A DNA stretch of 36,117 nucleotides, taken from NCBI GenBank assembly GCA_002803225.1, contig NXFV01001930.1, positions 1 to 36,117 on the forward strand, written 5' to 3'. The translations under genes and the position numbers were made by a program. Positions 1 to 8,907 of this stretch are shown one piece after another; the stretch's first letter is position 1, and each line of letters begins with the position of its first letter. The notes beneath the pieces were generated by a model. It saw nothing but the letters and a program-made list of their open reading frames with translations, made no database searches and was not told the origin of the DNA. This DNA comes from Gamarada debralockiae (lineage: Eukaryota > Ascomycota > Leotiomycetes > Helotiales > Hyphodiscaceae).

Positions 1-1640
1 CAATTAAGGACTATACTAATAAAGGTAATAATAAAGGAGGTCTATTTATATTAGCAGAAAGAGATAATAAGAAGAGAAGAATAAGGTCTTAATAAGATAT
101 AAATATATAAAGGGCTAAGGCTTATTATAAGGGAGATTATAGTAAGGGCTTAAGAGAGACGACTTATAACTAAATATTATATTTTCTTAAAGGAAGTATA
201 TTTAAAGAAGTATTTAAGAGGTATTTAAGTAGTTCTAAGTATATTGTTATAGACTAATACTTTACTAAAGAAAGGAATACTTTTTATTAAAGCCTTTACT
301 TACTTACTTAAAAGTATATATATTTAAAGAGGAGTTAACCTTTGTATAGTAAAGTTAATATAGTAAAGTTAAAGTTATTAAGGGAGTAAAGGAAAGGAAG
401 GAGCTCTTATATAAAAATCGAATTAAGAGGGAAGAGTATATTTAAAGATTAAAAAAAGGTCGAGAAGTATAATTTAAAGTAAAGATAAATCTATATATAT
501 AATTAACTAGAAAGTTAACTTAAAGAGAAAAGGAAAAGATAAAACTTCCTAATACTATTATATTAATAGTAAAGGAGACGTTATAGATTAATAAAAAGGA
601 CCTTAAGAAGTATTAGATTATTTATATAAAGAAAAGGAGTATAACTTCTAAGGAGATATATTATAAAGTCTAAGCTAAAGTAAGAAGGTTAAAGTTTATA
701 TTTAAAACTTATTAGTAATAATAATAAAAAGGAGATACTTAATTAAGCTAATATAAGATTAAGTTAATAACAAAAGAGTAAAAAGAAAGGAAATAATATT
801 ATTAATAAAGTTATTATTAAAATTAAAGTTAATTAAAGTTATTAAAGAGTTAAAGAGTTAAAAAGTTAAAGATTTAAGGTTTAAAGGCTTTTCTTTTATA
901 GATATTAAAAGATAATTATAAGAAACTAGGCAAGCTAATTAAGATTAAAGCCTAGATTAAAGCTTAAATTATTTACTTTATTTAAAAGGTTTAAAGGTAA
1001 TAATATTAACGAGGTTAATATTGTTAAGGAACGATCACGTAGTCTAGTAGTACTTATAAGATAAGGATTCTTTTAATAAAGCTTTACTTCTTTTTTGTTT
1101 ATTTTATATATAATTCTCTTTTCTTTTCTTTTTTAGTACTTAAGAGTAAGTATAAATATAAGGGGGGATAAATATAGTAGGAAAATCAATTATATTAATA
1201 CTAACTTAGCTTAGCTAGATATTACGTACTATATAATATATCTAAGCTTTTATTAAAGAACCTTTCTTTTAAAGATATAATAATATAATTTAGGATTAAT
1301 ATATATTTATTATATATATATAGTTAATAGTTATATCTTTTGTTTTAGTTTTAGGTTGTAACTAATTAATTAAGCTTTATATGAATTCTATAAAGTAATT
1401 TCTAATTAGCCTAAGAGTTAGTAACTATAAGTAAACTTTAGGCTAAGATTAAATATTAGTTTAAGGTTTTTCTTAAGATAAACAGGATAAATATATGCTT
1501 ATTACGAGTATTCTAGGGGTTAGTAATAACCAAAGAAAAGAACAAAATAATATACTCTCTTATACGTAAGCAGTAGGTATACGTAATTAAAACTTAACTA
1601 CTAAATATAATCTAAAACCCTTATTTTTTTTGGGAAGAGT
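1..1640. mobile_element. RIP-degraded AT-rich repeat, possibly LTR retrotransposon end
   Basis: This block is very AT-rich, dense with stops in all frames, and nearly lacks CpG, CpA and TpG, while TA, AA, GG and AG steps abound. That is the pattern left by fungal repeat-induced point mutation, so it is most likely a dead repeat copy. A purine-rich run ending in GGGGGG near 1160-1166 could be the polypurine tract in front of a 3' LTR, making about 1170-1620 the LTR, but no matching LTR is visible in the window. A short less-mutated patch (GAACGATCACGTAG) lies near 1029. No protein motif survives, so the element family is not assignable. The block ends abruptly near 1640. Confidence 0.65.
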
Positions 1641-1773
1641 TGTGATTTTTTGCCAGCGTCGCGGGTCTGTGTACAGACTATATCATGTGATAGTGAATTT
1701 TTAAATTCACATAATCAAAACTAATCCCTAAGTCCTCGCGATTTACAGCGCGCCCGTAGGGCGCGCCATAAAT
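1631..1773. repeat. Cluster of short perfect inverted repeats at the repeat boundary
   Basis: Four hairpin-forming palindromes follow one another. They are GTCTGT/ACAGAC at 1665-1678 with a 2-nt loop; TATCA/TGATA at 1681-1692; GTGAATTT/AAATTCAC at 1693-1710; and GCGCGCCC-GTA-GGGCGCGC at 1748-1766, which extends to ATTTA/TAAAT at 1741-1745 and 1769-1773. In addition, 1631-1647 and 1713-1729 are inverted copies matching at 13 of 17 positions, like degenerate terminal inverted repeats of a roughly 100-bp element. They lie exactly where the RIP-degraded block gives way to normal-composition DNA. Possible origins are a MITE, a DNA-transposon end or a Helitron-like terminus; none is proven. Confidence 0.55.
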
Positions 1774-2441
1774 CACTCGTTGGTACGAAAAGTAAGTTGA
1801 TCTCTTTTTAGATAATCAGATAGACATGGGACTTGGTAGGCCAGGTGGTAGATAGTAGAATCAATGCTCATGAACCACGATGATGTTCTGACCATGACAC
1901 CATGTGATACCCGGAACTAACGTTCCTGAATTCGCGTAAATGCTTATCTCGACTCCACTCCCGAAAGGGCATCCACGGCGCACGACAAGTCAGACACTCC
2001 TCAAGCCATGCTACTCAGCCGCAATATTTCGTAAGCCAGCGTCTTGCATGCTTAAATAGGACAGCAATATGTCCTCATTTCCAAATTTTTGGACGGAGTC
2101 ATGAATTATTCACCGCTCTGCGTTACTGTCCCGCAGCCTGCGAGCTACCGCTATGTAGGTCTCGTCGGTTTCGGTCTCGCGCTCAGGTAATAGCCATGTA
2201 TATCATTGTCAGATATTTCCGTATTTATATCTGAGCATTTTCTCTCCTGGAAAGGTTAAATTGCAGCCAGCGCACATATCCAAAAGCTTCCTGCCTCGAA
2301 ATATTCCAACTGACCTGTCAAACTTCACACACCAACCCAAGCCACTTCTCGCTAAATTATCCATCCACTTTTTCTTCCGAAGCCTCAACCCCACTTCGAC
2401 AAACAATTTCCCCTTTTACATATTCATCTACACCATTTAAT
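1774..2441. other. Intergenic, no gene recognised
   Basis: Composition is normal after the RIP block. Only short frames without family resemblance are present. No RNA gene or promoter can be supported. Confidence 0.4.
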
Positions 2442-2627
2442 ATGTGTATCGCACTGGCATATGGTCTGAAGAAGAGGTCGGATAGCAAGAAGGGAGGAGA
2501 GCCAAACGTGCGCTCTGTGGACGCAAGCCACCGACCCGCGAGCCCAACCTCGAAACTTCCCGGTGGACCTACCCCACCTGCGGTCTCGAATGCTCCACAA
2601 TATGGAGGTTACACACAAGGCTCTTAG
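2442..2627 (+). CDS. Possible short low-complexity protein or first exon
   Basis: A 61-residue frame starts at ATG 2442 after a pyrimidine-rich leader. It begins MCIALAYGLKKR and continues rich in Pro, Ser and Gly, ending PQYGGYTQGS. The bias resembles the disordered start of many fungal proteins, and the same frame after the stop reads on for 13 codons. No family is recognised. It could be a broken first exon or chance; the evidence is weak and nothing around it suggests a job. Confidence 0.2.
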   Translation: MCIALAYGLKKRSDSKKGGEPNVRSVDASHRPASPTSKLPGGPTPPAVSNAPQYGGYTQGS

Positions 2628-3127
2628 CAATCTAGTGAACTCCAAGAAATATGGGGGTAGAACATGGGGATAATTAAGGAAGGTCGAAGTTGGAGTACGG
2701 GATCTCGGGGTCTTGGGTGTGGAAGTTTCGGGGGAACTCTGGTTACTTATGGATTAAATATATCATCTTGCGGGGGCAGACGGTCGACGAGAATAATATA
2801 TCATCGCGTATCTTTCGAGATCTAACCTCCTAGAATAGAGTCTTCGTTTTGTAAAAGTTTCCCTTTCTGCCATCACGTGAAATGTTCGATGTAAATTCTC
2901 CCACTCTTATAATAAATGGGTTAGAGATTGGAACCAACATACAAGTTATAAATGTAGTGCATATAGAACAACCGCTCTCCGACCTTAAATTGTGTGCTCA
3001 TTTTATCCAGCTTTCTCCCTTCGTTCCTGACCCAAATAGTCAATCGTGTCACATCTGTGTAGATCTGCTCAAGGTACCTCTGCCGCAAGGCTACCAATTT
3101 GGCAAGGCAACTGGCATATCTAAAATT
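2628..3127. other. Intergenic, no gene recognised
   Basis: Contains short frames only, including an 85-residue one at 2882-3139 (+) with no recognisable motif or compositional sign of being coding. Nothing else stands out. Confidence 0.35.
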
Positions 3128-3510
3128 TCATCTGCTTAGGTAGAGCTTAAGTATATTGGAATCTGTAATGTCCGATTCTTGGACTTGCTCATCGATTTCG
3201 TGAATGCCGCTAGGCTTGCGGGGGCTCTGTGCAGGCAACAGACTTATGTCCCTCCTTGCCGCAGTTGTAGCAAGTTACGGGCGGAGTAGGTGACGGATGA
3301 GGCGGGACAAGGGCCGGAGAAGTAGGGACGGCAGGACCAGAGTCCGACCTTGTTGCATTTGTTAGCGCAAGAATTTAGTGTGTCGCTGCTTTCATTAAGG
3401 GGCCGACACGGACCATAAATTGCGGCAAAACCAAATTTCGCTTTGCTTAAGGCATTGCAACAGCAGCATAGAAAGTATCCAATTGGGGCAAGCGTAAAAC
3501 TTCGCACTAC
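3128..3510 (-). pseudogene. Retrotransposon gag relic with CCHC zinc knuckle
   Basis: On the minus strand, 3272-3231 encodes CYNCGKEGHKSVAC, a perfect CX2CX4HX4C zinc knuckle of the kind in the nucleocapsid part of retroelement Gag proteins. A Pro/Ser/Thr-rich linker with PHPSPTPP precedes it. Seven codons after the last cysteine the frame meets a TAG (3212-3210), but a shift of one base reopens it as SGIHEIDEQVQESD, down to a TGA near 3128. Upstream the coding-like signal changes frame again near 3380. Frameshifts plus a stop mark it as a dead fragment. It is not RIP-degraded, unlike 1-1640, so it has a different history. Whether it is copia- or gypsy-type cannot be told; a cellular CCHC protein remnant is the alternative. 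Confidence 0.5.
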
Positions 3511-3900
3511 TCCGAGTACTAGCCATACTGTACTGAGGCGACTGGGTAGAGGGCCGTAGTCTAGGAAAAAAGGTGCTTCTCATTACAATTTGATGATGAT
3601 CCGCCTGCTGAGATGATATAGTAGAAATATCGCCCTGAACCTCTGTACTATAACATAACACTTTATTGTTTAGTGCGACATAACACCGGCCATAAGACAA
3701 TATGTTTTGGTCAAGCCTAAAATTTCTGGGGACTTTGCATGAGCAGGGCGCTAAATCCACCCATGGTCATTGCTATTATACTTTCGGTTAAGGTAACACG
3801 ATTACTTTACGTAGTTTGATATGCCGTTTGAAGGGAGTATTGAGTTTTCTACATACTAAGTCCGCAGCAGACATTTATGTCATATTATAGATTCAAAAAA
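3511..3900. other. Intergenic upstream of the secreted peptide gene
   Basis: A 121-residue minus-strand frame covers 3395-3760 but has no recognisable domain; part may be further gag-relic debris. The DNA becomes AT-rich towards 3880-3900, just ahead of the promoter of the next gene. Confidence 0.35.
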
Positions 3901-3904
3901 TATC

Positions 3905-3912
3905 TATATAAA
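3905..3912 (+). promoter_or_regulatory. TATA-box-like element of the secreted peptide gene
   Basis: TATATAAA lies about 70 bp upstream of ATG 3981 and is followed by a pyrimidine/A-rich leader ending CATATTAAAA just before the ATG, a good context for a fungal start. Core promoter layout and leader length suit a strongly expressed small secreted protein. No experiment supports it. Confidence 0.5.
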
Positions 3913-3980
3913 AAGAGATATCATCCTATCTTTTTAATCTTCAATTCACATTATCAACTACTTCTACCTTCATATTAAAA

Positions 3981-4312
3981 ATGCAATTCACCAAAGTCGC
4001 TACCTTTATTGCTGTGCTAGCCACTGCTATCTCAGCTGCTCCTACCACACTTAGTCCTATTGACGAACTCGCTGCCGTCGTTCGCACTACCGACTCAAGT
4101 CATCCAATGTCTGCCAATGTCATCAAAAAGAGATGCTGCGCTGGATGTTCATCTTGTACTAAAGCTGTATTTACACTAGGATTTGTAAGTAAATTCTAAT
4201 TAAAGCACTTGCTGTGTTGCTTAAGCCTATGCTAATATAAATCAAATAGTGTTGCTCTGCTACAGCTTGTATTGGGGGAGGAACCTTAGACGCACAGGGA
4301 CAATGTACTTAA
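3981..4312 (+). CDS. Small secreted cysteine-rich peptide precursor (effector-like)
   Basis: Exons 3981-4184 and 4250-4312 encode 88 residues. The 65-nt intron (4185-4249) has a GTAAGT donor, a GCTAAT branch site and a TAG acceptor, and keeps the frame. Residues 1-19 form a clear signal peptide (MQFTKVATFIAVLATAISA). A pro-region to residue 51 ends in a dibasic KKR, the usual Kex2 cleavage site. Cleavage there would release a 37-residue peptide with eight cysteines at 52, 53, 56, 59, 69, 70, 75 and 87, spaced CC-x2-C-x2-C-x9-CC-x4-C-x11-C, enough for four disulfides. Without splicing the frame ends at 4199 and loses the last four cysteines. I do not recognise the family; the architecture fits secreted effectors, antimicrobial peptides or peptide signals. 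Retroelement relics flank it, and its stop codon sits inside an LTR-like repeat. Function is inferred from architecture only. Confidence 0.72.
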
Positions 4313-4437
4313 GGGGTTTGGTGTCTGTACAGAGAACATGTGATTAAGGGTTTTGGTGTCTATATATACGAGTTGGATATGTGACAGAGTTTCCTTAGGA
4401 CGTCTTCTTCTTTAGCTTAGTCTTTTCGAATATACAA
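4303..4437 (+). repeat. LTR-like remnant with internal direct repeat
   Basis: Two imperfect copies of a 20-nt unit, TAAGGGGTTTGGTGTCTGTA at 4310-4329 and its near copy at 4345-4364, lie 35 bp apart with two mismatches. The following sequence has a TATATATA box (4361-4366 onward), a CT-rich stretch (CTTCTTCTTTAG) and ends AATATACAAC. This order resembles a Ty1/copia LTR, and TTATGATACGGCC just downstream recalls a degraded tRNA primer-binding site. The 5' edge TGTACTTAAGG overlaps the last codons (TGT ACT TAA) of the peptide gene. No second LTR is visible. It may instead simply be the gene's own 3' UTR. Confidence 0.3.
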
Positions 4438-4440
4438 CGG

Positions 4441-4871
4441 TTCTTATGATACGGCCTTGAGCACTGTCCCTTCCGTGAAGCTGTCACACTGACGTTATGG
4501 CTGGCAGAGATTGAGAATGTACAGTGGTAACAGATTTAGGCCCCTTGTCTTTTGGTGCGGGGGGAGGGAACCTTTTCGGGCCCCTCGTCAAAAGTTGACG
4601 ATTTCTGGTGAGATGGTGAGCAGATCTGAGCTGGGCATGAGTGATGGCGGTGCATTGTTACGTGATCATCAGGATTGGGAAGTATCGAGATTCCGATGGT
4701 ATAACGAAGACTCTTTCATAACGTTTTTACTATTTTATATTTCATTATTTAGGGGACTAGGGAAGATTACTTGTTGACGCTAATGAGCGTGTATTGTCTT
4801 GCCTACTTACTCTAGACTTAAGAGCAGTACGACGTAGTTGTACGAGCTAGCCTACGGGTGGGCGACAACGG
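4441..4871. other. Intergenic, no gene recognised
   Basis: Lies between the LTR-like remnant and the 3' end of the NACHT gene. An 88-residue plus-strand frame (4511-4777) has no recognisable motif. Nothing else is supported. Confidence 0.35.
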
Positions 4872-7800
4872 TCAATTCGTCCGTTCGGCTACCTTGCGGG
4901 CTAAGAGCAGGACTTGCTCCCGCTCCTCCCTATCAAGTAACAATCGCATAATTTTAGCACCGAAAGCTAGATTCTTTGCAGCGGCACTGATGATACCATC
5001 AGTTATCGGGAAACTCAAGAATTCAAGTAGATACCCAACCGCCTCGTCGTTACAGTAGACGATCACCGTGTTGATGAGTCGGTTAGGAATATAAGGTTGC
5101 ATCCGAAGAGCTACCAGACATAATTTGTTGCCTTCGCACAAAACAATATCTGGTATTGTCAACCCCTCATCCTCTGTCACTCGGCGTATAAGAAGGTCTG
5201 ATGAAGAAAACTCGCCAATTCCCATCGCATAGGCGTACGCGCCAAGAAGATAAACGTCGAGCTGGATTCGATCTTGATGTTCCGGTAAAAACTCTCGGTT
5301 GGTTATGATTGTCTCCAAGACATCATGGGCTTTGTAACGAATAAGCGAAGACATCTCTGTCGGTTTTTTTACCCAAGTGTTCAAAATAGAATCGAACCGC
5401 CACCTTTCTTGCCACAGAATTCCCCCAACTACTTCAATCTTCATTACAAGACTACTTTCTCGAAGTATTGTTTTGACAAGCTCTGTTGGGTTGTTGGGTT
5501 TTGAACGGATAATTTCCCACATGAACTCGACTTCGTCGTTGTATTTGAGAAGCTGCTGTATGAGCGAACAACCTTGGAAGTGACGCATTGGTCCAGGTTC
5601 TGATGAACAAGTAACACGGGGGCCAGGTGTGAGGTTTTCGAGTAGCAAGTCCAAGACGTGCTCAGTTTCGAAGCTCAGAGCTAGGTCGACAAGGTGGGCA
5701 GTGCCAACGTCGTCAACGGAAAACGATTCAACGCATATTCCGCCTTCAAGAACAGCATACATGGCTTTATAACTACGGTTTACCGCCGCATCGAACAAGA
5801 CGGAATGCCAATATTCTCTTGGAATCTCAAGGCCTAGACTCTCTTCGAGCAAAACCTTCATAACCTTCGCTCTGTTGCACCGCGCTGCTGTTTGCGCACA
5901 GTTCACGCCCTGTAGATTTTGCGAGGTGAAAGTTGAGACCGAACGCCGATTGTGAATGAGATTTGCCACGATAGTGAAGAGGTCGAAAGCACAAGCCACG
6001 AATATGGGGTCTGGAGGAGAGCTCTGTGAGAGTTGGAGGTAAAAGGGAACGCTTGGAGCAATGCCAGGGTCGTCTGGGAATGTCAGCCGGACACGTCTCC
6101 GATCCAGGAAAGATGGTGTATCGATGAGCTCAACCATGATGCGAGTCATCCATTGACCAAATCTGCTTCTCCAGCCTTCTGTGTAGAGCGGTGAAAAGAG
6201 GAGAAACTTTTGCAAAAGGCCATTTAGCCTTCCGTCTTCCTCTATGCAAGAAGCCAGTCGTGAATACGGCGCCCAGTAGATGTCTGCGTGACGTGTCCAT
6301 AATCTTTTGCATTTGAGAGCTGCTTCAGAAGCATGAGTTTTCTCGAGGCAAGGCGGAAGAACTTTCTCTTTAGAGGATAACAGCCACCACAAGCATTGTT
6401 CCGCAGCCAGTGAATTGCACCTAGGATTAGAATATATCTCCAAGCTCTCAAGATACTCCTGTACTGATAGATGGGCGAATCGAAATACGTCGATGTATTC
6501 ATCGTACACAACTAAGTTGCAACATATACTTAAGATATCTGAACGCTCAATAGCGGTATGGTCTGATAAGTCGGCCGCTACTGCAAGCATGAAGGTCCCA
6601 GAGTCGAGGGCTTCATGCGCGCAAAGCAGCCATTTCATAGTCCTTTCAGCAATCATTGGATTTGGGTCCTGGGATTTCCGGATTTGAGAAAGAACAGTGT
6701 TGTAAGACTCGGTAAGATCGCGGGGCAAATGCACCAGCGTATCCAAGACGTTGGCTTGTGTTTTGATCTGAAGTGGATCGCAAAGACTCTCTATATGGAG
6801 GCTGACCAGGCGAAACATTCCTTCTGCCTTCTTTATCAAACTTTCGATAATAATGGTTCTCAGCTCTGTGGAGACTTTGCCACATAGAATTCTTTCTTCC
6901 ACAATCGCCTCCACTACTCGTGACACCACAAACCTTTGAATATCGTCCATATTGTCGGCGGCGTGGATATAGAGGTTAGGTGTCCGAGATAAACGATGAA
7001 CGAGATCATGGTCGTCCCTGCTGCTTACAAACACCTTAACTATGTTGTTCGATTTTCTGATGATCGTTCCAAGGCCGCTCAGAAGATCCTGTCTCCGCAT
7101 CGGATCGCATTCGTCCAACCCATCGATGATGATTGTTGCTGGGTTGCTTTCTAACAGCTCTATTATGACTTGTACGCATTCTGCGAGGTCAAGCCTATCA
7201 GGTTTGCGCCCCCTGGCCTCCTTTTTCCGAGATTGGTATGCAGCAACCACCGGCTCTCGGATCGGTTCATTTGCCTCGTTCGAGGAGAGTTGCTCTATAA
7301 TGCATCTCAACAATTCTTCTGGATCCGCTCTTTCTGGCTCATTTGCATTCCGCGCACAATAAAAGTATGCGACCGGTGCTACGCTGATCTCTGAAGATAC
7401 CTGGAATTGGAGAAAGTTGATCACGTGCGCGATGAGCATGCTCTTCCCAGATCCGGGAATGCCGTGAAGCCACAAGATAGATGAGCTACTAGAGCCGAGC
7501 CACTCGATGAACTGGGGCTTTTGCAAAAGCCACCGACCTGAGCCAGGCAATAAAGTTGACGACTTGCTGCGATGGTGGCTTCTGTAGTGAACGGTTGAGA
7601 GCCAATTGAAGATCTCCAGACGTTCACCTTCTTTCAGGTTGTCCTCGATAGTTGACAATTGGGTTGCTATTCGAGTAACTGGTTCACTGAGCTCGTGCAC
7701 CACTCTGTGCAGCTCGTTGAATTCGTGGCCAACGGTATCTCCTAGTTCCACCGTCCGCCTCCGTACATCTTCAAAATCCTGAGTATTCAAATCAAGACTT

Positions 7801-8907
7801 CTTGCCCCATCTGCGAGTCGACTCACAGCACCATCAGTGTTGATCAGTACCTCGCCCGAGACAAGCCTGACATACTCATCCACGTCACTGTGGTTAGATT
7901 TGATCTTGGAGATATGTCTCGTCGTCATCTCTTCGAGCTGGACGATGCTCTTGGCAACTCTCACTATTGATCTTTGATTGTAATACAGATGAGCTTTCAG
8001 GAGGAATTCCAGAATAGATGTGTACAGTCGAGTGATGGCACCAATCAATGCGATCTGAACGCTGCTGGCTCTTTGAACGTAGAGGCGCTCCACAATCTCA
8101 TAGCGTGCGATGAGATTGAGCACAAGCTCAAGTCCTTCTAACATTGCACCGTTCGTCTGCACATCATTAATTGCAGCCTGTGTCCTTGATTAACAAAAAG
8201 GGGATTGAATATCCGCTCTAGAGCTCACCTGGAGCACAATTCTCGCCGCAGCCCATGGCAAAGCCGCATGGCCGGTATCATATTGAATGACATTATCTCC
8301 AACTGCTTTGAACTTCTCAATCCAGACGGCCATCTTTGCGAAAACATCTCGAATGATGATGACATCCCCCTTTCTGTTCTTCAGTTTCCATCTCTTTTTC
8401 TGAGCAGCCTGTTCGGCGTCTTGAACGATGGAGAGGACCTCTTCCAACACCTGCCTTCTATCGATGCCAGTGACTCGGAGGGCTGCAACATCTTTTGCAT
8501 CCAATTTCTGGAGAGCGGCTTCCCACAAATCTTCTGGAGACCTGTTGGGTATCAGCAATAAAATACAGTCAAGATATGCAGACTGGAACTTTACCGGGCG
8601 ATCCCTGGATGAACGGGTACGGCTGGAGTCGATGGCATCGCCAGCTAAGTGGTTCTCATATTATCGAAGCAATAATCATAAAACCCTCGTTCTCGCAACC
8701 CTGACTGATCTCATACCTTGAGAACAGAGTAAGGCTCCAGGCAACCGCGAGGCTGTGAGGGTCACCACAATGGCAGGTGAATGGATGACGGTCTGAAGAG
8801 GATGAATGGCAAGCTTCCCGAACATCAGCGGTTGACAGGTCCCGAGAGGCGAAGGCTGCAAAGAGCAAGGAGGCCTTCTGTTTCGTTTCGTCTGGATGTC
8901 GTCCCAT
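4872..8907 (-). CDS. NACHT-domain STAND protein (fungal NLR-like)
   Basis: Exons 8907-8717, 8541-8229 and 8177-4872 give 1269 residues; introns are 175 nt (GTATGA...CAACAG) and 51 nt (GTGAGC...CACAG), both frame-preserving. The region around residues 64-200, with RDVFAKMAVWIEKF and ALPWAAARIVLQ, is the helical N-terminal domain common in fungal NACHT proteins (I believe catalogued as DUF7708). The NTPase core has Walker A GIPGSGKS (407-414), Walker B IIIDGLDECD (517-526) and a sensor-like VKVFVSSRDD (about 548-557). The C-terminal 500 residues are mostly helical with degenerate ankyrin-like segments (for example AARCNRAKVMKVLLEE) and no clear repeat array. Such proteins act as cytosolic NTP-switched receptors in non-self recognition and programmed cell death; the ligand is unknown. 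No inactivating change is visible. The first exon is the least certain part; a later start in exon 2 is possible. Confidence 0.85.

Noticed and set aside
1..1640. AT-rich block considered as mitochondrial DNA insertion or centromere-like DNA
   Set aside because: Dinucleotide pattern (loss of CpA/TpG with retained GG/AG) and LTR-like polypurine tract fit a RIP-mutated transposon better.
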